From NCBI GenBank assembly GCA_964036195.1, contig OZ038458.1:5828001-5892000 (forward strand): a stretch of DNA of 64,000 nucleotides. Direction: 5' to 3'. Below the pieces are notes generated by a model. It was not told where the DNA came from. It saw only the letters and a program-made list of their open reading frames with translations, and made no database searches. Numbering within the stretch: position 1 is the first letter of the stretch; each line of letters begins with the position of its first letter. Origin of the DNA: Sphaerolaimus hirsutus. Taxonomy: Eukaryota; Nematoda; Chromadorea; Monhysterida; Sphaerolaimidae. Shown piece after piece: positions 19,527 to 28,693 of the stretch. Position numbers and translations under genes: made by a program.

Positions 19527-19857
19527 TTTTATTTTGGAGACGATGCTGGTCCACCGGTAAAGTGTTTTCTACAATTTTCAAAAATGTCTGAAAAATTTCA
19601 ATAAACCTTTCTTCATTAGGTGATGATGTAAATTTTTGTGTCGTCGCTAAAGTCGTCAAATAAATCAGTACAATAATTATGATCATGCACTGCGTAAAAG
19701 ATATTCCCAATTGAAAAATTAGCTTTTTATTTATTGAACATTGGTTTTTCTTCTCTATATTGCCCATAATTAATGGTTCAACGGTGGTCTTTTTATATAC
19801 CTGATCATTCATGATTGTTGATTCTGTTGCTGCCATTTTCCTCGTTAAAACCGGCAT
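19510..19857 (-). CDS. single-pass membrane protein
   Basis: 115 residues from ATG 19857 (a second ATG lies at 19836). One strong membrane segment, about residues 48-70 (LGISFTQCMIIIIVLIYLTT), separates a short basic N-terminus from a polar C-terminal region with heptad-like Phe/Leu/Ile. It overlaps the integrase gene at its start and the penton-like gene at its end. Polintons and adenovirus-like elements often encode a small membrane protein near the capsid genes; its role is unknown. Confidence 0.6.
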   Translation of the reverse strand: MPVLTRKMAATESTIMNDQVYKKTTVEPLIMGNIEKKNQCSINKKLIFQLGISFTQCMIIIIVLIYLTTLATTQKFTSSPNEERFIEIFQTFLKIVENTLPVDQHRLQNKNGSQI

Positions 19858-20875
19858 TTATAAGATCCTCAGCGTAATAAACCTTCGGTAAAATTTCCGA
19901 AAGATCTGGTTCTTTTGAAATGTGATATGTGTATGGAATAAAAGTATCTTTTATTTTTGCTATATAATATATATTTGATGAAAATTTTTGATCTGTCGAT
20001 TTCCCAAATGTTTTATGAATTCTCACTCTCACCGGATCTTTTAATGCAAACTTTATTTTTGGTCTTTTACTCTTTGGAATATGTTTAATAGAACCACGTT
20101 CTAACTTGGGTTTGAAACGTTTTTCAAAAATTTCTCTATCATCTAAAATTGTTAACTGAATTGGCGCCTTGTTATTTAAATACTTTCGAGGTGTCCTATT
20201 GATTGAATCTACAATTTTTGATAATGCAAAGTAGTAACGTCTATGTTTTGTGGTTGCATAAAATCTAGCCAATTTCATTCTTATTGTAGAAATCACTTTT
20301 TCAACTGGGGAATTCTTTTGATAAGATGCTAATGGTGTAAGAGTGATCCTTTCATTTTGTAAAAATTCTGTAAATTGCTTACTCAAAAATTCAGCAGCAA
20401 AATCACAAAAAACTGTTTCTACCGAACCACCTCTAGCTTCAATCTCCCTCAATATTTCTTCAAATTTTTTTGTAATATGATCAGCTGATTTATTTTTACA
20501 TATTCTAAAATGTACCATGTCTGAAAACGTATCGACTGCTAATAATACTGCTGTATTCCCATAATTTGTTTTTGCTGGACCCAAAAAGGCTAAATCTATA
20601 CTAATACAATCATATAAACCGGTACTAATTACGGGACGTGTAAATCTAGATTTTTTGGCCTGTTTGGCGAATACGTACCCTGGTTGATTTTTCAACCAAT
20701 CATTCACTTGCTCACGTTTAATTTTTTTATCATGTTTTTTTACTTCATTGTACAAGACTTGGCCACGTGATAATAACCCCTGCGTAATTTTACTCGCATT
20801 TATTTTACCCCTTTTATACCTACCATACCATATATATTTCAGAAGTGATTTTTGTTTTTTTGTCAAGTTCGCCAT
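19805..20875 (-). CDS. Polinton integrase (DDE, retroviral type)
   Basis: 356 residues from ATG 20875. The rve-type catalytic core shows its triad: Asp in ISIDLAFLG (about residue 96), Asp in VFCDFAAEF (about residue 158) and Glu in SPVEKVI (about residue 193), with the usual spacing of the last two. The N-terminal part is basic and helical (KKQKSLLKYIWYGRYKRGKI); the C-terminal part (KFALKDPVRV onward) resembles the SH3/chromo-like tail of these integrases. It would insert the element with a 6-bp target duplication, typical of Polintons. Intact frame, so the copy may be young. Confidence 0.85.
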   Translation of the reverse strand: MANLTKKQKSLLKYIWYGRYKRGKINASKITQGLLSRGQVLYNEVKKHDKKIKREQVNDWLKNQPGYVFAKQAKKSRFTRPVISTGLYDCISIDLAFLGPAKTNYGNTAVLLAVDTFSDMVHFRICKNKSADHITKKFEEILREIEARGGSVETVFCDFAAEFLSKQFTEFLQNERITLTPLASYQKNSPVEKVISTIRMKLARFYATTKHRRYYFALSKIVDSINRTPRKYLNNKAPIQLTILDDREIFEKRFKPKLERGSIKHIPKSKRPKIKFALKDPVRVRIHKTFGKSTDQKFSSNIYYIAKIKDTFIPYTYHISKEPDLSEILPKVYYAEDLINAGFNEENGSNRINNHE

Positions 20876-21885
20876 TTTTGTTGAAACCAACCAATCGTGC
20901 GTTTTATACGCGGCGGCGGCGGTAATGTGCGACTCCGCCCTTTACCAACTTTTTTCTTACTGCTGCTGCTGCTGAGTAAATCTTTCAGTTTTTGTTCATG
21001 TGTAGCGCGCGTGTGCCTTTCATGCTTCTGTATATATTCTGTGAATTCATCAAACCCAACTGGTGGTGGAGTAATTTTTGATTTACGGTGAAGTCGCCTT
21101 TGAGCTAAATAGCGTAAAATTTCAGAATAATTTGTTTGGAGTAAAGGTCTTTTTTGAGAAGGACTGATAATTTGATTTTGAATATTAACTGGGATTTTGT
21201 TTTGAAATTTAGTATGAAATTTCTTCATTTCCTTTATCACATTTGGTGAATCATCCGTGTTCAGTTGTAACTGAGGTTTATTAATATTTGGTGATAAAAT
21301 TTGTAAATTTTGATCTGGTTCATCTGGTTCATCATAATTTAATACTCTTCTAATTGAATCTTCATGGGGTGGTGTTGAATCTTCAGGGGGTGGTGTATGT
21401 TTTACATGTAATGTTGTTGTTTTTGGTGTTAGTTTTATTTTACTATACTTTCGAGGTCTACTTTTCAACACTGACTGATACAATGATAATGCTCTCTTTT
21501 TAGGTGCATTTTTTTGGGGGCGAGCTTGTGTAACCGGTGGTGTGAAAAATTGTTGAGGGGATTCATCTTTAGGAGGTTGTTGAGAAGGAGGTTGTTGAGA
21601 TGAGTTCTGATTAGGGGGTTGCGGTGACATTTGTTGCGTTGGTGATTGTGGTGTTTGAGTAAATAATTTACTTTCATCCGCATTTTTAGAACGTAAAACT
21701 GTTGAAATTTTGTTTCTAGCTGCAATTAATAAATGAAGTTTTTGTCTTTCTGTCAATCGTTTACTATTTATTATCTCATTTATCACATTTTGCAATTGTT
21801 CTTTACCAGTTTGATGATCTACAAACTTTTTCAATACATATTTAAAATCATTTACACTTAAATTAGACTTGTGATGGGTATCCAT
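20863..21885 (-). CDS. Pro/Gln-rich element protein, unknown
   Basis: 340 residues from ATG 21885. The N-terminal 70 residues look helical and folded (NDFKYVLKKFVDHQTGKEQL); residues about 75-140 are Gln/Pro/Ser-rich low complexity; the rest is basic and Thr/Pro-rich, ending in a Lys/Arg-rich tail with a Ser run. It overlaps the integrase start by 13 bp and the upstream gene's stop lies just before its ATG. Role unknown; it could be a DNA-binding or scaffolding protein. Confidence 0.6.
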   Translation of the reverse strand: MDTHHKSNLSVNDFKYVLKKFVDHQTGKEQLQNVINEIINSKRLTERQKLHLLIAARNKISTVLRSKNADESKLFTQTPQSPTQQMSPQPPNQNSSQQPPSQQPPKDESPQQFFTPPVTQARPQKNAPKKRALSLYQSVLKSRPRKYSKIKLTPKTTTLHVKHTPPPEDSTPPHEDSIRRVLNYDEPDEPDQNLQILSPNINKPQLQLNTDDSPNVIKEMKKFHTKFQNKIPVNIQNQIISPSQKRPLLQTNYSEILRYLAQRRLHRKSKITPPPVGFDEFTEYIQKHERHTRATHEQKLKDLLSSSSSKKKVGKGRSRTLPPPPRIKRTIGWFQQKWRT

Positions 21886-21887
21886 CA

Positions 21888-22238
21888 CTACAAAATTTTT
21901 GAAACTGCTTTGATAAGTAATCTCATCAAATGCAATGACGCGTGTCTTATAAGTAACTTTCTAGCCCTTTTTATAGATTGACAAGCTGCTAATAACTTGA
22001 TAATGGGTAAAAAATATTCTAATGAACCTTTAACTGATGTTGTAAACATCTTTTTTAATTCACTGTTATTTATCACATTATAGCATATATCTAAAATTGA
22101 ACATATCACATCTTTACTAGTTTTTTTCAAAAAGCGCTTTAATTTGGAATCACTATCTTTTGCAACCATTTTTTCCAATTTTCTTTGACATTTTTTCACT
22201 CTAGGGACTACCCTTTCACTTCCAGATGCCGTCGTCAT
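21888..22238 (-). CDS. small basic conserved-type Polinton protein
   Basis: 116 residues from ATG 22238. Basic N-terminus followed by a helical pattern: VICSILDICYNVINNSEL, then KLLAACQSIKRARKLLIRH and a Leu-rich end. I recall small Polinton-associated proteins of insects with the layout 'Asn-rich helix, Lys/Arg helix, LL ending', and this one fits loosely; the function of that group is unknown. It overlaps the ATPase gene by 4 bp. Confidence 0.6.
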   Translation of the reverse strand: MTTASGSERVVPRVKKCQRKLEKMVAKDSDSKLKRFLKKTSKDVICSILDICYNVINNSELKKMFTTSVKGSLEYFLPIIKLLAACQSIKRARKLLIRHASLHLMRLLIKAVSKIL

Positions 22239-22981
22239 TTTTGTGACACTGTAAAATAATTTTCACTATTTTCTCCCAAATTGCTGGCTGCAATATCGTA
22301 TATTATTTGGTGACCTCCTTCTCCTTCCTGAAATATATTTGCTCTAGCCTGTAAAATTGGGTTTGAATTTTGAAATGAAACCATTAAATACCCATACGGG
22401 TTTTTAATCGCATCGATATAAGCTTGTATAAATCGTCTCTTTTGTTCAGATCGACCAAACCAGCTTGAGCCAAGATTTTGAATAACGTGTTCAGTTGGGT
22501 ACCTAAATAATACTAAATATGAACAATTTCTCCTAATCACTTTTGAACTATGATCCAAAAAAGGATCATGCGATTGTATTAATACTATTAATTTTTGACT
22601 GTGACTAACCGTATTAGTAATAAGTCTGTTTGTGTACCATCTCGGCAATACTAATTGCATGTCATCAAATACAACAATTTGGGCCAAATTTGAATCTTCC
22701 AATGATGTTAAAGATGGTACTTTGTTTCTCTCCAATATTTCCACTTTATCTGGGTATTGACTTGTCAATTTCTGGTAAACTGGGTGATTATATTGATTGC
22801 TGCTGGAACATATCAAAACTTTATCTGGTAGGGAGTCCAAATTTAGTGATCCATCCAAAGCGGCTTGTACGAATTTTAAACAAAAATTACTTTTTCCCGA
22901 TTTACTGGGACCAATAATTAAATATGATTGACCGTAATTAGCAAACTGAACGTCATTTTCATTGAAATATCTATCACCCAT
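22235..22981 (-). CDS. packaging ATPase (FtsK/A32-like)
   Basis: 248 residues from ATG 22981, chosen because it is the first ATG and overlaps the polymerase stop by only 8 bp. The Walker A motif is IIGPSKSGKS (about residues 20-29) and Walker B is QIVVFDDMQLV (about residues 100-110), followed by an Arg-rich C-terminal half. These are the marks of the viral genome-packaging ATPase family conserved in Polintons, virophages and poxvirus A32. It would power DNA translocation into capsids. Intact, in the minus-strand morphogenesis block. Confidence 0.85.
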   Translation of the reverse strand: MGDRYFNENDVQFANYGQSYLIIGPSKSGKSNFCLKFVQAALDGSLNLDSLPDKVLICSSSNQYNHPVYQKLTSQYPDKVEILERNKVPSLTSLEDSNLAQIVVFDDMQLVLPRWYTNRLITNTVSHSQKLIVLIQSHDPFLDHSSKVIRRNCSYLVLFRYPTEHVIQNLGSSWFGRSEQKRRFIQAYIDAIKNPYGYLMVSFQNSNPILQARANIFQEGEGGHQIIYDIAASNLGENSENYFTVSQK

Positions 22982-25900
22982 TATAATGCGGTAATTTTCC
23001 AGAATACCCCCACGGAATTGAATATGGTCTGTCTCCAAACCAATAATGATACCGTTTTTTCAATTGAAAATGAACCTTCTTATTCACTGTACTGGTCGTA
23101 ATCGATGTCAAACTAGGGTTATTTCTAAATTGAAGATTTTGAGTATTTAATGAATATGGTGCACACAATTGTGGTGAGAAATATGAAATCAACTGTTTTT
23201 TTAGTTCATTACTCTGTAATAAATACTTATTTATAGATGTCATTCTCACCCCTTTTGCCTTTAAAACTGTATATGCATTGTTCGGGTCAATTTTTTTCCT
23301 ATATGTCATTGAATAAAACTTATTTGCTATACCTATGAATTCACTCACAAATTCTTCATCTAAAACTTCTGAACTCAATTCACCTAAAAAACCTGGATTG
23401 GTTTTAGGGTGAACAAAACCACTAGAATTATTAGCCACATAATAACAAGAATCTGTATCAGAATATAACAATTGATTATAAGAAAACTGTTCCAATAATC
23501 GTTGTAAAATTGAACGAGAATAACTAGTAATATATAATGCTAAAATTAAACATGAATTGGTTGAATTTTGTGCATATTCATTAGCAGTTTTAACTTTTAC
23601 TCGAGCTACATTTTCATTCATTATGAAAATTTCATCAACTTCATTTACTGTCGAAAATACCGTATTCATAAACTTTGTAGGGTCCTTAATAAATACATAT
23701 TTAGACTTTTGAGTGTTCAAACCCAACTGTCCATATGAACTATTGAGTAACAATTTACATACCTTAGTTTTTGCTGAATTTTCTTCAAATTTATCAGGAT
23801 CTAAATAACATTTCTCTATATATTGAAATTTTTTACAAAAATCCAATTTTTCTTGGTAATTTTTAAAATTATGCTTGGCTGATAAAACTTTTAATGAAAA
23901 AATTTTATCTATAAATGTACTGAAAACACCTTCTGTAGGTGACTCTGGAGTCCATTGAGATACATTATCATAAATTAATGCTTCATATACTTGCACAATT
24001 ACATAATTTCTTTCCAGCGCCATATTTAAGCAATTTACAGACCAAGTTCCAAACATTTTTCTTTGTTTATTTGTACATGTGCAAACATATGAGCCGTCTG
24101 GTGGGGGTAATTTTTGTTTACCCGTCACATATTTTTTTGCGCAATTATAACACAATGTGTAAACTGAAAAATCACCAATCTTAGTTGGGAGACACGGAAG
24201 TAATAAATTACTTGGCGGTAAAATATCCAATTGCAAAACACCAGCTGTAAATGGTAATTTTTTTCCAGTATACCCTGTTAAAAATTTGAGCTCTTCCTGT
24301 GACATTACTCTTGGTGCCATAATTGGCATAGGAAACTTTTTCATAGCTGCAGGGTACATTGAAACAATATCTATAGCATTTATTGTATTGTCTTGATTAA
24401 ATTTTAGTGGTAAATTATCACAGAATAAGTTACCGTTAGGGTTTGTACTAGCAAAACAGTTGAAAAGCTCTGTTCTGCCCCCAAAAAAAGCATCCCTCAT
24501 ATTAAGAGGTGGTCTAACCTTAGTTGCATTAAAAATTTTTGCAAATTTTTGACTGTTACGCCTCAGTCTATCTATATCACATGTCCACCAGGCTTCAACT
24601 CGCTTACCTGTAACATGTTCAATCATACTTATCCTCCGCATTGTATTATTGTAATTTTCTTTGTGTGTTAAATGGGACTGCCTAAATTTACCATGTCTAT
24701 GTGATTCAAAACAACGATTACAGCCGTGCACTGCACACCCTAAAAATTCTCGATAAAAGTCTACATCTTTTTTTTCAGCGTCTTTATACACCACACAGTC
24801 AATTTTAAAATTTCTATAAACATTTGTTTGATAATCAAAACACGTAACGACTTTTTCTCCACCTTGGGACCTCGAATATTGAATATATGGATTTTGATAA
24901 TATTTTGATATTGCTACAATGCTTTTCAGAGCCCAAATTGATTGATTATCATTGACACTAAAACTATTATGTGGTGGAATATGAACTACAATTGACGTAT
25001 CCAAATGTTGAGACTTCCATATAAAATTAGCTAATGAACTAAGACTTTTGGAATTTAAATGGGGGATTATTTTAAAAATATCAAAAATTTCTTTAGAAAA
25101 TTTACAAAATGCCTCTTGCAATACTAAAACATCTGATTTTATATATTCGTAACATTCTTTTTTAATGTCAAATTCTCTCATTTTATTTGATTCATACCAC
25201 TCCATGAATTTTTTCTTATCCTCATCCTTCATATTATCTACATCATAAAATTTAACTTCTGGTAAAGACTCATATTTTTCAAATAAATTGTGTTCCGTAA
25301 TTATACCATGTGGGAAATTACCTTTCCTAACCTGACAATTAAATGCCTTACCAACTTGACTCAAACTCATTGGGAAATATTTTAATGAACACTGAAAACT
25401 TATTTTACTATTCAACCGCATATAAAAAATCCTACGAGCATTAGACAATAAAACATTGGGAATTTGACCATTTTTTATAAAAATTGAAAGAATCTCACAC
25501 AGATCAAAGCTCAAATTATGAGCAATAACCATTAAATTTGTATGTCTTTTGTGGTCCATTAAAAAGTAGTAAAAATCTCTAATAGCATTTAATCCATAAA
25601 AAAATTGGGTACACATTTCGCATGTGTCACACGCATTTTTATCAAAAAAACATTTGTTACATCTTTTTACGCAATAAACGGCATATGTTGAATGCACCTT
25701 CCGTACCACAGTTGTCTTGTCTGCGGTACCCCAATGTTGTTCCATCTCTGAGGTGGTTTTTTGAAAAGTTTCAGTATCATAAAATATTATTTCAAATTTT
25801 CTACCTGGATTCCTATATTCATATGGAATTGGTTTCTGAAAAAAACATTCAAATTGATGCTCTCTAAAAGATTTTTCTCTTGGTACATACTGTTTACAAT

Positions 25901-27446
25901 AAGTACATTTAGTAAAACCACAATTTTCATGATTTTGTGATAAAATTATTTTTTTGTTGCATGTAAGACAAAACTGAACACATTGACACACAGTCAACGG
26001 TTGACAATTTTTATCCTCCTCCAACTTTTGTATATCGCCATCATTCACCGCATTCTCCTCATCTGAAGTATCTGGGTCACATATTTTGGTGATTAAATAG
26101 TTTGATTTATCTGGATAGAAATTTTTAAAATGATTTTCATAACATGATTTGCTGTAAAATGATCTATTACATGATCTACATAATATTGTATTTTTTCCTT
26201 TATCTATAGGGCAAATTTTTGAAGCAAAACACATGGGGCAAGCTGATTTTGCGCATCTACATGATATATTTTTGTTAAAAATTACTTTATTACAACAGTC
26301 TGTTACACGGTAACAATTTGCCAAAGTACTAATTGATCTAATGAGAATAACGTGTTCATTATCATGTAATAAATCAATCCAGGCAATTTTCTTACTACTT
26401 GTACCGTAAGGTGATTCTTCATGGGTAAGCTCAATGCCCCCATCTTGAATAGTCCAAACTCTAACCCCATATATAATTTGTTTTGAAACAGGTGGAAATT
26501 TATTTATTGCTTTGGTTAAAATTTTTACATTGTGAATTAAATCAACCCTGTGTCTAATATAATTGAAAGTGTTTGTAGAGAAATCAATAAAAGCATTTAC
26601 ATCTTTTTCAAGTAGAGCATATTCACCCCTTTTATTTCTCCTTTTATATCTTTTGAAATAATTTATTTTTCTGCAAGCTACCGCTATCAAATTTTGACGT
26701 CCCATGAAAATACATGTGGCTAAACACTGATCCCTGAGTGAATAAATTTCAGGAGGGTTGTATAATGCACGTTTATGATATGCTATCTTAGCTTGTAAAT
26801 CTGGTAAAAGTTTTGTTAATGAATTGAATCCTTTTGCAACCATATTTTTCTTTTCAACAGTTGTTATATTAACTGAAAATCCATTTAATAAATTATCATC
26901 TTCTAATCCTGCAGATTGAAAAATCATTTCGACCCTATTCAATATAGATGCAATTGAAACATGTTGTATATGAGTAATTTTAGATAAAATGTAACCGCGG
27001 TCAAAACTTTTGGACATTACTTTGATACCAATGTACAATTTTTTATTTTCGTCATCATCTTTGTCAGAGAAAAAATCCATATAAACCCTTTCCAAACATT
27101 TGGCTAAAATGTATTCCAAAAAAGTAATAGGGTCTTTTATCACATCTTGTAAATTTTCAGCAAAAGAAACATTATATACATAATAATTAGTGTAAAATTT
27201 ACCATTTTTTTCTAACCATGGTTCTTCAATTTTATACAAACTTTTCCATTCAGGTTCAGAAATTTCAATTTCTCTTATGCCATCTTTAAGATGTTCATAA
27301 TGTTTATTCAAAGTTACCTCTTCAGTAGTTTGTGTATACTCAATTTCATCTTCATTTAACTCCTCTGAAGAAAACTCTACAGACCCATTGTCTGCTTCTG
27401 GTGGGGGGCTGTCAACCAGCTTGTATTGTTGCTCCTGCTCATCCAT
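22974..27446 (-). CDS. protein-primed family B DNA polymerase
   Basis: 1490 residues, uninterrupted. Exonuclease motifs: IIFYDTETF (about 553-561), AHNLSFD (about 642-648) and YIKSDVLVL (about 768-776). Polymerase motifs: DIVSMYPAAM (about 1025), KLLLNSSYGQLG (about 1230), YSDTDSCYY (about 1327) and KAKGV (about 1395). Between about 385 and 535 are many Cys/His pairs (CRCAKSACPMC, CRSCNRSFYSKSC, CQCVQFCLTC) that look like zinc-binding modules. The acidic N-terminal part (about 1-330) could hold the terminal-protein region but shows no motif I recognise. Replicates the element by protein priming. TATAAAA lies at 27492-27486, about 40 bp upstream of the ATG at 27446. Confidence 0.92.
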   Translation of the reverse strand: MDEQEQQYKLVDSPPPEADNGSVEFSSEELNEDEIEYTQTTEEVTLNKHYEHLKDGIREIEISEPEWKSLYKIEEPWLEKNGKFYTNYYVYNVSFAENLQDVIKDPITFLEYILAKCLERVYMDFFSDKDDDENKKLYIGIKVMSKSFDRGYILSKITHIQHVSIASILNRVEMIFQSAGLEDDNLLNGFSVNITTVEKKNMVAKGFNSLTKLLPDLQAKIAYHKRALYNPPEIYSLRDQCLATCIFMGRQNLIAVACRKINYFKRYKRRNKRGEYALLEKDVNAFIDFSTNTFNYIRHRVDLIHNVKILTKAINKFPPVSKQIIYGVRVWTIQDGGIELTHEESPYGTSSKKIAWIDLLHDNEHVILIRSISTLANCYRVTDCCNKVIFNKNISCRCAKSACPMCFASKICPIDKGKNTILCRSCNRSFYSKSCYENHFKNFYPDKSNYLITKICDPDTSDEENAVNDGDIQKLEEDKNCQPLTVCQCVQFCLTCNKKIILSQNHENCGFTKCTYCKQYVPREKSFREHQFECFFQKPIPYEYRNPGRKFEIIFYDTETFQKTTSEMEQHWGTADKTTVVRKVHSTYAVYCVKRCNKCFFDKNACDTCEMCTQFFYGLNAIRDFYYFLMDHKRHTNLMVIAHNLSFDLCEILSIFIKNGQIPNVLLSNARRIFYMRLNSKISFQCSLKYFPMSLSQVGKAFNCQVRKGNFPHGIITEHNLFEKYESLPEVKFYDVDNMKDEDKKKFMEWYESNKMREFDIKKECYEYIKSDVLVLQEAFCKFSKEIFDIFKIIPHLNSKSLSSLANFIWKSQHLDTSIVVHIPPHNSFSVNDNQSIWALKSIVAISKYYQNPYIQYSRSQGGEKVVTCFDYQTNVYRNFKIDCVVYKDAEKKDVDFYREFLGCAVHGCNRCFESHRHGKFRQSHLTHKENYNNTMRRISMIEHVTGKRVEAWWTCDIDRLRRNSQKFAKIFNATKVRPPLNMRDAFFGGRTELFNCFASTNPNGNLFCDNLPLKFNQDNTINAIDIVSMYPAAMKKFPMPIMAPRVMSQEELKFLTGYTGKKLPFTAGVLQLDILPPSNLLLPCLPTKIGDFSVYTLCYNCAKKYVTGKQKLPPPDGSYVCTCTNKQRKMFGTWSVNCLNMALERNYVIVQVYEALIYDNVSQWTPESPTEGVFSTFIDKIFSLKVLSAKHNFKNYQEKLDFCKKFQYIEKCYLDPDKFEENSAKTKVCKLLLNSSYGQLGLNTQKSKYVFIKDPTKFMNTVFSTVNEVDEIFIMNENVARVKVKTANEYAQNSTNSCLILALYITSYSRSILQRLLEQFSYNQLLYSDTDSCYYVANNSSGFVHPKTNPGFLGELSSEVLDEEFVSEFIGIANKFYSMTYRKKIDPNNAYTVLKAKGVRMTSINKYLLQSNELKKQLISYFSPQLCAPYSLNTQNLQFRNNPSLTSITTSTVNKKVHFQLKKRYHYWFGDRPYSIPWGYSGKLPHYNG

Positions 27447-27485
27447 ATTTTGCGTTTGATGGTTTCATTGTGGTGAGGAGGTGTG

Positions 27486-27650
27486 TTTTATACCTCTGAA
27501 TATAGGTCATCATGTTGCGAGTGGTTGTTTGATTTTTAGGTCAGTAGGTCACTGTCTAGGTTACTGGGTCACTTTCTAGGTTAGTAGGTCGCTATATAGG
27601 TCACTGGGTCATTGATGAAACTTCTGGGGTTGAAAAATTCTATATATAAG
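27486..27650. promoter_or_regulatory. divergent promoter C with four DR2-type repeats
   Basis: Between TATAAAA (minus, 27492-27486) and CTATATATAAG (plus, 27640-27650) lie four AGGTCA-like direct repeats with a 2-bp spacer and a 20-bp period: AGGTCA-GT-AGGTCA (27538-27551), AGGTTA-CT-GGGTCA (27558-27571), AGGTTA-GT-AGGTCG (27578-27591) and AGGTCA-CT-GGGTCA (27598-27611). The layout matches promoters A and B. Confidence 0.65.
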
Positions 27651-27716
27651 GAGCTCAAATTTTTTAAATGTCATCACTTGAATCAATCTGAAACCGCTAC
27701 CGAAAAAACACACCTG

Positions 27717-27845
27717 CTCACCTGCTCACCTGACCACCCGCTCACCTGACCACCCGCTCACCTGACCACCCGCTCACCTGACCACCCGCTCACCTGACCA
27801 CCCGCTCACCTAACCACCCGCTCACCTAACCACCCGCTCACCTAA
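27717..27845. repeat. 16-bp tandem repeat in the presumed leader
   Basis: About eight copies of CTCACCTGACCACCCG; the last copies change CCTGACC to CCTAACC. It lies between the plus-strand TATA and the first plus-strand ATG. An intron-like segment follows (AAG/GTACAG at about 27861 to GACACAG at 27925). Confidence 0.85.
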
Positions 27846-27927
27846 ATACAGACAATTAAGGTACAGTTACATTTTACCAATTATAACATCGGGATAGAGT
27901 TAGAGTGGAAATATTTTTGACACAGAT

Positions 27928-28293
27928 ATGGGGCAATCACTGCAAAGACAATTAAACTCGCGTGAAAAACTACAAGCAAATATTACCAAAAGAATATTGC
28001 AGAAAAATCAAGACAAGTATTTTTATATAGTATCTGTAATGTTTGTGCCAGGAGTACATGCTACATCTAAACATAATATCAAAAACATTCAAAATTTTTA
28101 TAACATTGAGTTGGAACATCTCATTGATGAAAGCCCACCAAAATGGGCTTCTTGTAAAGAAATTTTTGACTCTTACGAGGCAGCGTCAGAGTATATGAAA
28201 AGTAAGCCGATGGACTTGAGTGATTCTTTACATAGATTTCACTGCATATATAAATTACAATTTAAAGGAGTTACAGTTGATTACATTAATTAA
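27928..28293 (+). CDS. small element protein, unknown
   Basis: 121 residues from ATG 27928, first gene of the plus-strand early-looking block. It begins MGQSLQ, with Gly at position 2, so N-myristoylation is conceivable though the usual Ser/Thr at position 6 is missing. Basic N-terminus, then mixed alpha/beta-looking sequence. No family recognised. It shares promoter C with the polymerase, which suggests a replication or host-interaction role, but that is inference. Confidence 0.6.
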   Translation: MGQSLQRQLNSREKLQANITKRILQKNQDKYFYIVSVMFVPGVHATSKHNIKNIQNFYNIELEHLIDESPPKWASCKEIFDSYEAASEYMKSKPMDLSDSLHRFHCIYKLQFKGVTVDYIN

Positions 28294-28315
28294 GTCCATA
28301 TTTGTCTTTATAGAT

Positions 28316-28690
28316 ATGCCTACTACTACCAATAAAAAAGGAAAAATAATGAGAGATTTGAAAAGATTTATCAATTCACATCATGAAATCGGTGACAAGT
28401 ACGAAGGATTTTTAATAGAAATAAAATGGGATGACATTATTGATCTAGATACATCTGAACGTACAAAAATATTTGACAAATGGATCAAAAATCATAAAAC
28501 AGTAAAATTCAATACAAAATCATGTGCTATAAATTACATGTGTAGACGGTTGGCAGATAAAAAAGAGGATAATAATGATGTTGAAACATATTTAATATTA
28601 AGTCAATATGTTCGAAAGAGTATAGATGTAATTAAAGTAAGTGAATGTGAGGAATACAAATATATGGTTGAAGATAATGTAACAACTTGA
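28316..28690 (+). CDS. small element protein, unknown
   Basis: 124 residues from ATG 28316; the frame is open upstream from 28220 but without an ATG. Lys-rich N-terminus, then an acidic C-terminal half ending VEDNVTT. No motif recognised. It lies 22 bp after the previous stop and 3 bp before the next ATG, so the plus-strand genes are tightly packed. Confidence 0.55.
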   Translation: MPTTTNKKGKIMRDLKRFINSHHEIGDKYEGFLIEIKWDDIIDLDTSERTKIFDKWIKNHKTVKFNTKSCAINYMCRRLADKKEDNNDVETYLILSQYVRKSIDVIKVSECEEYKYMVEDNVTT

Positions 28691-28693
28691 ATT

